The translations under genes were made by a program, and so were the position numbers. Source: Gossypium raimondii (lineage: Eukaryota > Streptophyta > Magnoliopsida > Malvales > Malvaceae). Taken from it: a stretch of 64,000 nucleotides of DNA. The DNA lies in assembly GCF_025698545.1 (NCBI RefSeq), contig NC_068575.1:61451980-61515979 (forward strand). Direction: 5' to 3'. The notes below the pieces were generated by a model. That model had not been told where the DNA came from, searched no databases, and saw only the letters and a program-made list of their open reading frames with translations. Positions 40,256-51,311 of the stretch are shown piece by piece. Positions within the stretch are counted from its first letter, which is position 1. Every line of letters starts with the position of its first letter.

Positions 40256-40759
40256 ATGTCATATAGTGGTTTAATGATGTTACCAAAATCCTACTTCGAC
40301 ATTTTTCTTGTAATTCTACTTTTCCCTATACTTAATCTTTTTGTTTATCTTCACAATTCTTTTTCCACTTTCATTTCCTATTTGGGTCTCCCTTATTTCA
40401 TCGAACCCGACATCACAGTGGACGCCGATCATGTTTCTTCCTCTTCTTCTCCCGCCACGCGCCGCTGCAATATCCCACTCTCGGCTCTCTTGTTACGTGA
40501 ATTATTACCCGTCATGAAGTTTTCCGACCTCGTCGACCCTCCAGATAGTTGCACCGTCTGTTTTAAGGACTTCGAAACGGAGGATGAGATTTGGCGGTTG
40601 ACGAATTGTCAACATATATTCCACCGGAGCTGTTTGAACTGTTGGATAGGATATGATCAGAAAACATGTCCACTTTGTAGATTGAGTTTGGTTCCTCATG
40701 ATAAGGAAGAGATGTATAACGAGAGACTATGGTGGCTTTGTAACAACTGTCAGCTTTAA
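40256..40759 (+). CDS. RING-H2 E3 ligase, unit 1 intact copy, 167 residues
   Basis: Single exon, starting MSYSGLMMLPKSYF, with a hydrophobic N-terminal segment (about residues 14-45) for membrane anchoring. The RING-H2 domain has CTVC, CQHIFHRSCLNCW and CPLC; all eight ligands are present. Compared with the gene at 34679 it shares the DLVDPPDSC entry and the EERLW-like end (MYNERLW) but is clearly diverged. It has an extra Cys in the linker (SCLNCW) and a Cys at the C-terminus (CNNCQL). The frame is open upstream to 40100, but homology begins near 40256. A working gene is likely because domain and length are kept; expression is unknown. Confidence 0.8.
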   Translation: MSYSGLMMLPKSYFDIFLVILLFPILNLFVYLHNSFSTFISYLGLPYFIEPDITVDADHVSSSSSPATRRCNIPLSALLLRELLPVMKFSDLVDPPDSCTVCFKDFETEDEIWRLTNCQHIFHRSCLNCWIGYDQKTCPLCRLSLVPHDKEEMYNERLWWLCNNCQL

Positions 40760-41222
40760 GATGACAAAAACACAAAAAATGTTCCAAAATAAATATTTCA
40801 AATGTAATAATTTCTTTTTATAAAAAAAACCAATCACAATTTTTTCTTTAAAAAATCATCAATTTATTTATTTGATTTCAATTTTATAATAGATTTTTTA
40901 TACTTTAATAAATGTTTAAACTAAAATTAAAAATAATATTAGTGAAAGAAATTACATTAGATATAATTCAACTACATTAAAAAATTATTTACCGAATAAA
41001 AAGTTGATTAAATACAACTTTACACTTTGGATATTTTGTGAATATTTTTATTATTACGGATATTATAAGTATAACTCTTATATTCAATCCGCATATATGT
41101 AGTTTTATATTTTTCACATTTTTTTCAGTAAATATGAATAATTATTAATTAAAAATTGTTTGTTCATCGAAAATGTGTTTGATGTTCATGTCATTTTTTC
41201 AGTAAAGAAAAAGAGCTTTGTC

Positions 41223-41670
41223 ATGTCATACGGTGGTTCAATGGTGTTACCAAAACCCTACTTCGAAATTCTTCCTGTAATTCTACTTGTCCTTATACTT
41301 AATCTTCACGATTCCATTTTCACCACCTTTTTCTATCTAGGTCTCCCTTATTTCATTGAATTTGACACCACGGAGGACGCTGATCTGTTTTTCCTCTCCT
41401 TCAACCGCCACGCGCCGCCGCAATATCCCACTCTTGGCTCTCTTGTTACGTCAACTATTACGCATCGTGAAGTTTTCCAACCTCGTCGACCCTCCAAATA
41501 GTTCCGCCGTCGGTTTTAAGGGCTTCGAAGCGGAGGATGAAATTTGGAGGTTGATGAATTGTCGACATATATTCCACCGGAGCTGTTTGGACCGTTGGAT
41601 GGGATATAATCAGAAGCCGTGTCCACTTTGTAGATTGAGTTTTATTCCCCTTATATGCAAGATTCTATAA
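41223..41670 (+). pseudogene. RING-H2 paralogue, unit 1 decayed copy
   Basis: Begins like the intact copies (MSYGGSMVLPKPYFEILPVI) but the reading frame changes near 41383-41400, after which the RING part continues in another frame. The first zinc pair is lost (SAVG instead of CxxC), while CRHIFHRSCLDRW and CPLC remain. The C-terminus is cut to LICKIL followed by a stop. It cannot make a normal RING-H2 ligase. It arose from an earlier duplication of the neighbouring gene, before the whole unit was copied. Confidence 0.85.
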
Positions 41671-42055
41671 CGGGTGAAATGAAAATTAAGTATTTAAAAT
41701 ACAAAAATTAGTGACTAACAGGGTAATTAAATAATGATACATGATGTGTTATTTGTGTCTTATGCTAATATATAAGTATTAATTTCAAAAATAAAAATAT
41801 TTAATTTTAAATGAAAATTAATTTATTATTTAATTTTACGAATAAAAATTAATTTATTTACTTTTAAATTAGAGGAGATAAAAATGGTCCTCTATGGTAA
41901 ATTTAACCTCATATATAATGTCATTTGAAAAACAGTAGCCTGTCTTGTTCTTCCATGCAATGTCAAAACCTGTAATAAACAAACTCAGTTCTTCAGTGTG
42001 TCACTTTGTGCTTTCTGTCCGTTTCACAGCCGAATAACCAAAAAAAAAAAAAAAA
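41671..42055. other. Duplicated piece of the CCT-gene leader at the unit junction
   Basis: About 41930-42040 matches 52010-52130, the promoter/leader of the CCT gene ('cttcttccatgcaatgtcaa' context, 'ctttctgtccgtttcacagc'). In unit 1 this piece ends in an A-run and has no CCT gene behind it, so it is an orphan promoter fragment. Confidence 0.7.
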
Positions 42056-43276
42056 ATTGGACGAAATAGAGAGAGATTTCCATATAAAAGTAATGTCTAA
42101 GGATTTTTACGGTCCAAGGCGTGCATTGGTGGCCTTCCCTATTTCATACTTTCTTCTTTTTCGACATTATTTGATGTAATGGTTAAATATCAATCATGAC
42201 CCCTCTATTTTCTGAGATTATAGAAACTTTTAAATTTTAATTTCGGTCCCTATACTATATTTAAAATTGAGATTTAATCTTTATAATCTAATTTTTTACA
42301 TAATTTGATACCCTTACGTTAATAACGTCATCGGTTCATTTAGATACTTTATTTTGATTAAAATGTACACATGAATTTTAAGAATTGTTAACATCTTTAG
42401 AATTATGTCATATTAAAGTCCATTACAATACTTTTTTTGGTCACATGGCTATCAACTGAGTATTTTCTTCTTCTTCTTCTTACTTTAGGATGTCAAAATG
42501 GTGTTGACAACTGAACTTGAATTTTTAAATTTGAAAAGAATAGGGACTAAATTCTTAAAAATTAAAGCATGGGGCCTAAATTTCAAGTATAAAGAGATTA
42601 CAGAAACTTAAAGAATATTATAACATTTAAGTTTAACTCTATAAGTTAATCCAGATATAATTAAAGTACCGCATGGAAAACCATACTAGTAATATAATAA
42701 AATTAGGAATTACTCTTTGTTTTTAAGATTAAAATAAGAGATTTTCATTGCAAATGGATTTTTGGAGGTGAAAATTTGAGGGAAAGGGCATCAAATTTTG
42801 ATATATTGAATTAGATAATTAGATTATGATACATTATTTAAAAATTTTAATTTATATTCATTCAACTTTTTAATGATATGGCATCATATACAATATATAT
42901 GAAATATATTATTTAATTTGAATATAATATGTCGATACTAAGTACCGTAAGGAGGAGAAGATGGTAGAGATACTAAGCCCGTAAATATTTCATATTTTAT
43001 AATCTTAATTCGATTTAATTTTTTTTCAATTTGAATCGAGTTGTGCCAATTAATTTATTTGAGTTTATTTTTTTTAAATAAACACATCAAATAAAAATAT
43101 TGTTACAATACAACCAAATCCAAGCTACAACATGTAAAAAAATTGAAAATCATCTTTTTTTTCCCCAAGCAGTTTGCCCATCTTCTGTTTTGCCCAGTAG
43201 CGATGCTAATCTTCGGGTTGGCTATTGCCCTCCTTTTTCTCCCTCCCACTTCACATCTTTGTTATCTTTACAAGTT

Positions 43277-43357
43277 ATGATGGATAGATTCGCTAAAACT
43301 CCACCGGTCACTAGTAGTTTTTCTTGGAAAGCGGGTGGCTCTTCGTCAATTTCTTAA
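43277..43357 (+). other. Second copy of the short conserved frame
   Basis: Partner of 38491-38571 (MMDRFAKTPPVTSSFSWKAG then a Ser-rich end). A 48-base stretch upstream that is present in unit 1 is absent here. Confidence 0.25.
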
Positions 43358-44835
43358 TTTTTTTATGCTTTGAGAGTATTTCAGAATAATAAATGATTTC
43401 ACAAGTTGATTTAGAGCCGTGTTGTCTTAAGTTAATTTATTTTTGTTTTTTGTCCATTATTTAATAAATTTTTAGTTTTAGAAGTTTTTGTTTGCTCTTG
43501 TAGCACTTTTTTTAGTCCATGCTTGTACATGTAACTTTAGTTTTACAAATGATTTTCGGAATAGTTTTGTTGTTGTCCTCTCTAGTTTGGTGAATGCTCA
43601 ACTATTTTGTCGATTTTTGCTCGCCACTTTGGACCATATAGGGTTGATTTTCTTATCGTATTAAGTTGTGACAAAACCAATTATCAATGTGTCATGATGT
43701 TCTATTGATGTTGAGGTTAAAGCTTTTGTTCTGTTTACTGAGCTCGTCCTTCACCATCTATGATGAGTGTTTATTATTATTTTTCTCTGAATTGTATGGT
43801 TCTATTAATGGAATGAATTTATCTTTCAAAAAAATTAAAGATCATACATATTTGAAAAATCTTTCAAAGCAAAATAAAAGGAAAAAATGTAATTTAGAAT
43901 GATAAATTTGATTCGTTAATTTACTTGTTTGGTCCTTAAAATTATTATTTTGCAATTTACAAATTTTTGGAATTTTATATGTTGTTGATGATAAATACTA
44001 AAAAGATATTGTTTTGAATAAAATCTCATTTGTTTTGTAATATTAAGAAAATTAGACATTTAAAATGAAAACGATGTGCAGGAGATTAAAATGGATGTAC
44101 GTATATTTGAAGTTATAAGAATTAGCGGATTACAAACGCCATTCAACTAAGAGAATCCACACATTTCCACTCAAATAACTTGCGTATTTCAAATATTAAT
44201 TCAATATGACTTTTATTAGTGAAAACTCTTTGCTTTTCTAACATCGAGAACTACTTTTAAAGAAAATTGGAGATTTAATACAAAGAAAAGCAAAATAGAA
44301 TGAAGTTTTGACCAATGTTCAAATATGACATAGTTTCGTGTATTTTTTACGAATTTAAAATTTTATTTTGAAATAATAATATTAATGTAACTCGCTCATA
44401 TTACATTTTAAAATATTTATATCATATTATTTTAATATTAATAATTTTATTTTTTACATAGTCATCTTAAAATTATTTTAATATTGACTAATATTATATA
44501 TTTAGTATATGTTTTTTTAATGTCATAATATAAATTATTATAAACTTAAACCAACAATTTAAATCCTACGTTAAGCGATAATATTTGTTAAAAGAAAACT
44601 TAATCTAAATAATTTTTGACTTGGAAAATACAAACAGAATTTAAAGCAAATTACAGAAACACGCATCTTTCCTTCGAGAAGGTATTTCAAGAAAATGAGG
44701 AAAAACACTTTTATAGAAAATGAATAAAAATAATATTTGACTTCTTCTAGGAAAAAAATAATATTTGACTGTCCCTTTATATTCATCCATGTTCCTTTAC
44801 ACATCTGCTGTGCAGCAAATAACCAGAGCTTTGTC

Positions 44836-45318
44836 ATGTTACCAAAATCCTACTTCGACATTTTTCTTGTAATTCTACTTGTCCCTATACTTAATCTTTT
44901 TGTTTATCTTCACAATTCCTTTTCCACTTCCCTTTCCTATTTGGGTCTCCCTTATTTCATCGAACCCGACATCACAGTAGACGCCGATCATGTTTCTTCC
45001 TCTTCTTCTCCCGCCACGCGCCGCTGCAATATCCCACTCTCGGCTCTCTTGTTACGTGAATTATTACCCGTCGTGAAGTTTTCCAACCTCGTCGACCCTC
45101 CAAATAGTTGCTCCGTCTGTTTTAAGGACTTCGAAACGGAGGATGAGATTTGGCGGCTGACGAATTGTCGACATATATTCCACCGGAGCTGTTTGAACTG
45201 TTGGATGGGATATGATCAGAAAACATGTCCACTTTGTAGATTGAGTTTGGTTCCTCATGATAAGGAAGAGATGTATAATGAGAGACTGTGGCGACTTTGT
45301 AACAATTGTCAGCTTTAA
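44836..45318 (+). CDS. RING-H2 E3 ligase, unit 2 intact copy, 160 residues
   Basis: Single exon, 96% or so identical to the copy at 40256-40759 by eye. A deletion has removed the first seven codons of that copy, so translation would start at MLPKSYFDIFLVILL; the hydrophobic segment is retained. The RING-H2 domain (CSVC, CRHIFHRSCLNCW, CPLC) is complete. Several replacements fall in and around the RING (Asp to Asn before the first Cys, Gln to Arg, Ile to Met). The LTR element begins 183 bases after the stop codon, so polyadenylation may be altered. Likely functional as a protein, expression unknown. Confidence 0.78.
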   Translation: MLPKSYFDIFLVILLVPILNLFVYLHNSFSTSLSYLGLPYFIEPDITVDADHVSSSSSPATRRCNIPLSALLLRELLPVVKFSNLVDPPNSCSVCFKDFETEDEIWRLTNCRHIFHRSCLNCWMGYDQKTCPLCRLSLVPHDKEEMYNERLWRLCNNCQL

Positions 45319-45501
45319 GATGACAAAAACACCAAAAATGTTCCAAAATAAATATTTCAAATGTAATAATTTCTTTTTATAAAAAAAAAAATCAATCACA
45401 ATTTTTTCTTTAAAAAATCATCAATTTATTTATTTGATTTCAATTTTGTAATAGATTTTTTTATACTTTAATAAATGTTTAAACTAAAAATTAAAAAATA
45501 A

Positions 45502-46610
45502 TGTAAATACCCAATTTTGCCCGGGTCTAAAAATCCCGAATTACAAACGGGCCTGAATGGCCCAATTAATAAGACAAACCAGTGACCCAATTAATTCAAA
45601 CGCAATTACAACAGAATAGGCCCAAAATTAACAGTGGCCCAAGTAGTTTCAGAAGCCCTAGGGTTTCTAGGGTAAACCGCAGCCTTCCTCAAGCGCCGCA
45701 ACCAAGCATCGCAGCATGATCTTCGTACCTGCACAGCAAATAGCAAAAATGGAAAGGAAATCAAAAGATTTGTAAATCGAATCAAACAGATTTGTTTCTT
45801 TTGTTTTTATCATGGCTACAAAAAAGCCATTAATACACTGTAACCGGGATCGAAAAATCGATAAAAAAAGAAAACTATTATTTTCACAGCACAAACACAA
45901 AAGTCAATCAGAGAGATCAAAGGTTGATATTTTAATGTTTCTGTTTCTTTTCGATTTCTTTGATTTTTATGCGTATTATGATAAATAAAATAGAATAAAA
46001 ATAAAAGAAGAAAGGGGTTGAAAATACCTGAATACGGATCATATGCCGCCGTCGGAGATCTCCTCTGTTCGTCAAGAACGCGGAAACCCTTAGGGTTTCA
46101 CTCGGGTTGCAACTACCGAGGCCGAAAGGCCATTTCTTTTATGTTTTATTTTAAAAAACACCCAAATCGGGTTTTATTTTTTTGTTTTTCTAAAAAAGGG
46201 GAAAAGATTTTGGTTTTAGCCCTCCGGTACGGCGACGCTACGGCGGAGCGTGGCGGAGCCACCGCGTTGAGCTTGCCGGTGCCAGAGGCCAGACTTAAGG
46301 GCTAAAAAAAGGGGGGTGAGAGCTTTTTTTTCATTTTTTTTAAAGAAACGGAATAAATGAATTTTTGATTGATTTTTAGGCTTAAATAGGCTAGTCAAAT
46401 GACATCATTTCATCAGGCCTCCCCAGATGCCAAAACGGCGTCATTTTGGGGAGGCCGACCTGACTCGGCCTAAGATCCACGTGTTTTTGAGCAGAGGGGT
46501 AAATTGCGCTTTTAGCCCCTCCGCCTTTTAATAATTTTACAATTCAATTTCTATTTTTTAAATTTATCCCTTTAATTTATTTCAATTTCAATTTAGTCCC
46601 CCTTGAACAA
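45502..46610. repeat. Left LTR of the 5.5 kb element
   Basis: Matches the start of the right LTR (48540 onward) through 'tttagtcccccttgaa'. Open frames seen inside it on either strand are not conserved coding sequence. Confidence 0.85.
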
Positions 46611-47376
46611 CGTTTTTGAGCATGTTGCATTGGAATAATGATTAATGGACTAATAAAACTTTCAAAAGGGAAGTTTTGCATATTACTTTAGAAGTTTCTA
46701 AATAATACATGAACCTGAAACAGGACTATTGTTTAGAACGCACCAAGTTTAAAGGTTGAAAATTTAAGAAGGAAGAGTCTAATTAGAACTTTCTGGATTT
46801 TGTTGTCAAAAACATTGATTGAGCAAAGTGACAGGATGTCAGGTTGGTGACAAAGCTAAAATAAACAAGCGAGCAATGGTCACCAGGTAATGGAAAGAGG
46901 TTTTCTCAGAGAAGAAAGACTTCATTTGCACATGAGCCATTGGTGCGACACCTTAGGCATGGTGTAAAGGGCCAAAGAATTTTAGATCATGTATCCTTGA
47001 ATTGTGATAGGAGAGGACCGAGAAAAAGCTATATATTCCTACCTTTGAGTTACAGTGTGAGAATGATGGTACAAATTTCGCGCCCCAATGGATTGAACAT
47101 TGAGGTTTATAGTGGGAGCCAACTTGACTAAATGTTTCTTCAGAAAAGCCAGCCAAGTAAGAAAGCGTTGTAGCACGTCAGTGATAAAGCCTTAATAAAC
47201 TTTGAGCAATGATAACTTAAGCGAAAAAGGGGATCATTCTCAAAAATAGCATTCTACATTCATGCAAACACCATCCACACATGTCTAGTTAGGAGCATTT
47301 GATGCATTTTGATCATACTATCCTAATCTTAAGCATATTTAGGTTCATTATACAGGTCATGTTCCTCAGAGAACAA

Positions 47377-48415
47377 ATCGGTGAAATCACAAAGCCTTGC
47401 CTTCCTGATTTGCAGTGGAGCAGGTTGAAAATAACATATCTTGCCTTCATGTACTGAAGGCGAAACAGATCGAAAATACCAGCCTTGCATACCTGGGTTG
47501 TAGTGAAGCAGGTTGAAGATAGTAGATCTTGCCTTCCTGTATCGACAGCGAAGCAGATCGAAGATACCAGCCTTGCATCCCTGGGTTGTCGTGGAGCAGG
47601 TTGAAGATAGCATATCTATCCTTCCTGCATCGACAGCGAAGCAGATCGAAGATACTAGCCTTGCCTCCTTGGGTTGCAGTGGAGCAGGTTGAAGATAGCA
47701 GATTTTGCCTTCCTGCATCAACAGCGAAGCAGATCGAAGATACCAGCCTTGCCTCCCTTGGTTGTAGTGGAGCAGGTTAAAAATAGCATACCTTGCCTTC
47801 CTGCACCGACAACGAAGCAGATCGATGACCCCAACCCTATCTCCCTGGTCAGCAGTGGAATAGGTTGAAGATTGTGAATCTTATCTCCTTGGTCAGCAGT
47901 GGAGTAGGTTAAAAATTACAGATCTTATCTCCCTAAGCAGTAGTGGAGTAGATCAAAGACCCCAGCCTTGTCTCCCTAAACAGTAGTGGAGTAGGTTGAA
48001 AATTATAGATCTTATCTCCCTAAGCAGTGGTGGAGCAGATCGAAGTCCCCAACCTTATCTCTCTGGTCAGCAAAGAAATAGGTTGAAAATTGTGAATCCC
48101 TCCATGGTCAGCAGGGGAATAGGTTGAAGATTGAGAATCTTATCTCCCTGAAGTTGTAGAGAGCAGATCGCATCCGGTCTTATCTCCATGAAGTTGCAGT
48201 GGAGCAGACTAAGTAAGAAAGTCTTATCCCCCTAAAATTGCAGTGGGACAGACTGAATGAACAAATTCTATCTCCCTAAAGTTGTAATGGAGTGGATTAG
48301 AATGATGGGTCTTATCTCTCTGAAGTTGCAACAGAGCAGATCACATCAAATTCTTTAAGTGACAACATGTCAAGTTGAAGCTATAAGTCTTATCTCCCTG
48401 AAGTTGAAGATGCAG
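47377..48415. repeat. Tandem array of ~44-bp units (88-bp dimers at the left end)
   Basis: The phrase 'caggttgaag' starts at 47421, 47509, 47597, 47685, 47773 and, as 'taggttgaag', 47861: exact 88-bp steps. Between these, 'cagatcgaag' lies about 45 bases on, so each 88-mer is two diverged 44-mers. Right of 47861 the step becomes 41-44 bases (47905, 47949, 47992, 48036, 48079, 48120, 48164, 48205, 48249, 48293, 48337). This gives about 22-24 units in total, more degenerate to the right. The array lies inside the LTR element, between its unrecognisable left internal part and the right LTR. Confidence 0.9.
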
Positions 48416-48539
48416 TAGGAAGGAATGAGGTTACTCGAAGAAGAAGAGTACCAATGTCCAGCATGACCGGGTAAAGTTGGGTATTTTTTAAAGTCTTTGC
48501 TCCGTTCCCGTTACACGGTAACGAGCAAAGAGGGGCAGC

Positions 48540-49991
48540 TGTAAATACCCAATTTTTCCCGGGTCTAAAAATCCTGAATTACAAATGGGCCTGAATGGCC
48601 CAATTAATAAGACAAAGCAGTAGCCCAATTAATTCAAACGCAATTACAACAGAATAGGCCCAAAATTAACAGTGGCCCAAGTAGTTTCAGAAGCCCTAGG
48701 GTTTCTAGGGTAAACCGCAGCCTTCCTCAGGCGCCGCAGCCAAGCATCGCAGCATGATGTTCGTACCTGGACAGGAAATAGCAAAAATGGAAAGGAAATC
48801 AAAAGATTTGTAAATCGAATCAAACAAATTTGTTTCTTTTGTTTTTATCATGGCTATAAAAAAGCCATTGATACACTGTAACCGGGATCGAAAAATCGAT
48901 AAAAAAAGAAAATTATTATTTTCACAGCACAAACACAAAAGTCAATCAGAGAGATCAAAGGTTGATATTTTTATGTTTATGTTTCTTTTCGATTTCTTTG
49001 ATTTTTATGCGTATTATGATAAATAAAATAGAATAAAAATAAAAGAAGAAAAGGGTTGAAAATACGTGAATACGGATCATATGCCACCGTCGGAGATCTC
49101 TTCCGTTCGTCAAGAATGCGGAAACCATTAGGGTTTCACTCGGGTTGTAACTACCGAGGCTGAAATGCCATTTCTTTTGTGTTTTATTTTAAAAAACACC
49201 CAAATCGGGTTTTATTTTTTTGTTTTTCTAAAAAAGGGGAAAAGATTTAGGTTTTAACCCTCCGGTACGACGGCGCTACGGCGGAGCGTGGCGAAGCCAC
49301 CGCGTTGAGCTTGCCGGTGCCAGAGGCCGGACTTAAGGGCTAAAAAAAAAGGTGAGAGCTTTTTTTTTATTTTTTTAAAGAAACGGAATAAATGAATTTT
49401 TGATTGATTTTTTGGCTTAAATAGCCTGGTGAAACGACGTCGTCGTTTCACCAGGCCTCCCCAGATGCCAAAACGACATCGTTTTGGGGAGGCTGACCTG
49501 ACTCGGACTCCGACCCGGCCTAGGATCCTCGCGTTTTTTGAACGGATGGGTAAATTGCGCTTTTAGCCCCTCCGCCTTTTAATAATTTTACAATTCAATT
49601 TTTATTGTTTTTAAAATTTATCCCTTTAATTTATTTTCAATTTCAATTTAGTCCCCCTTGAAAGGCGTCGTTTTAGAGGAGAAGGGAAAATTTTCCTTCC
49701 AGCCCCTCTATGTAATTCGCGTGTTTAATTTAGTCCTTTGGGCTTTACTTATTTACGGATTTCCCCAGTTTTTTTATTTGCAGTTCAATTTAGTCCTTTT
49801 TTAATATTTATCTTAAAATTAATTAATTTTAATAGTTTTTATATTTTTCATAATTTTCATATGTAATTATTTTTTTAAATCTATATACATATATATATTT
49901 TTTGTACATATTTATATATTTTTTCCTTTCGAACTAATATTTTTCTCATATTTACATATATACACATATTTTATTTATTTTGATAATATAG

Positions 49992-50033
<42 letters not shown>

Positions 50034-51021
50034 ATCATATGTATATTTTTAATCTTCATAATTTCAACGTGTATATTATATACCTTCTATTCTTTATTTA
50101 TTTTGTTTGCTTTCTTCATTCGCTATTTAATTGTGTTTAAATTTATTTACTTATTCATTTGGTATTTTGCATGTCATGGATTATTTTTTTATATTAATTC
50201 CATTTATTTATTTGTTTATATTATTTCTATGCCATCATTAAAATTATTATCATTGTATTTATTGCAACATTTAATATAACATTACATCATCTTTTTACTC
50301 AAATTCAAAATAGAACTTTTCAAATAGAGATAATACTCGTATTTAGGATTTTCAAGAGAATTGAGCCCTAACGTATTGGGTTCCAATTTTCTTCGTTAAA
50401 TCTAACAATTGAGAATTGCTCTTTGATCAAAATAAAATGAAAAAGCTTGTTGTTGGGAATTTAATATATTGTGTCCTAACGCATTGGATGCGACATATTG
50501 ATTTCTCGAGACAAAGATTTTTAAATATATATATTAGTAAAGGAAATATTCAATGTTTGAGATGTTGAGAAATTATGCCCTAACGTATTGGGCTGCGGTT
50601 TCGTCATAAATCTTAAACAATGGAATATTTTTTTAAATTTTATCACACAAATCTTTTGGACAAGCTCATCTTGAATAAATAAAATACCGTGCCCTAACGC
50701 ATTGGGTGTGGTGTTTTCTGTTTCAAAATGAGGGAGTCTTAGTAAATAATTTAATTTAATTAAAGATCGTATTTTTAAACTCTCGACATTAAGACATTAA
50801 TTAATCAATTAAGTACCAATCTTTTGGGCGTTACGAGGGTGCTAATCCTTCCTTGTACGTAATTGACTCCCGAACCCATTTTTTTGAAACTCGTAGACCA
50901 AAGTCGTTTTTAGGTGTTCTAATCACACCTTAATAAAAGATTTGTGGCGACTCCCAATTTTTGTTTTTTAAAGTCGACAACTAATTTTTGTTTTTTTCCC
51001 AAAATAAAAATGGTTTCGACA
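48540..51021. repeat. Right LTR of the 5.5 kb element
   Basis: About 2.48 kb, unusually long. The last ~700 bases carry four copies of 'ccctaacgyattggg' at about 50366, 50475, 50578 and 50692, a periodicity of 103-114 bases. An AT microsatellite lies near 49995-50025. Confidence 0.85.
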
Positions 51022-51311
51022 AATAATATTAGTGAAAGAAATTACATTAGATATAATTCAACTACATTAAAAAAATTATTTACCGAATAAAAAGTTGATT
51101 AAATACAACTCTACACTTTGGATATTTTGTGAATATTTTTATTATTTCGGATATTATAAGTATAACTCTTATATTCAATCCGCATATGTAGTTTTATATT
51201 TTTCACATTTTTTTTAGTAAATATGAATAATTATTAATTAAAAATTGTTTGTTCATCGAAAATGTGTTTGATGTTCATGTCATTTTTTCAGTAAAGAAAA
51301 AGAGCTTTGTC

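Larger units (their letters stand above)
37234..42050 (+). repeat. Tandem duplication, unit 1 (about 4.8 kb)
   Basis: From 'attggacgaaatagagagag' to 'cacagccgaataaccaaaaa' this block is repeated from about 42056 on. The junction is an A-run followed by ATTGGACG. The unit contains a repeat block (37370-37810), a small conserved frame (38491-38571), an intact RING-H2 gene and a decayed RING-H2 copy. It lacks the LTR element of unit 2; the empty site lies at about 40934-40945. Confidence 0.9.
45502..51021. mobile_element. Non-autonomous LTR retrotransposon (LARD-like fossil, probably Ty3/gypsy-derived)
   Basis: Flanked by a perfect 5-bp duplication AATAA (45497-45501 and 51022-51026). Parts: left LTR about 45502-46610, internal region about 46611-48539, right LTR 48540-51021. 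Both LTRs begin TGTAAATACCC and the right one ends CGACA. A purine-rich tract (AAAGAGGGGCAGC) lies just before the right LTR, as expected for second-strand priming. No gag or pol region is visible; the internal part is mostly the 44-bp array, so the element is non-moving on its own and broken. The left LTR is shorter than the right. A hand count over the first ~370 aligned LTR bases gave about 14 differences (~96% identity), suggesting an age of the order of one to a few million years. The 'gtggcgactccc' near the right end recalls large Tat/Ogre-type gypsy LTRs (inference). Confidence 0.85.

Noticed and set aside
47329-47868. Open frames over the 44/88-bp array on both strands (repeated KIADF, RSRSKI, SLASLGC-type phrases)
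   Set aside because: They are a by-product of the tandem repeat. They stay open only while the step suits the frame and have no start, domain or relative.
47377-48415. CRISPR-like array
   Set aside because: The repeats are contiguous without unique spacers and the DNA is plant nuclear.
45667-49451. Frames inside the LTRs (MCLCCENN..., Lys/Arg-rich and Phe-rich pieces)
   Set aside because: They occur in the same place in both LTRs but are short, of biased composition and lie in non-coding terminal repeats.
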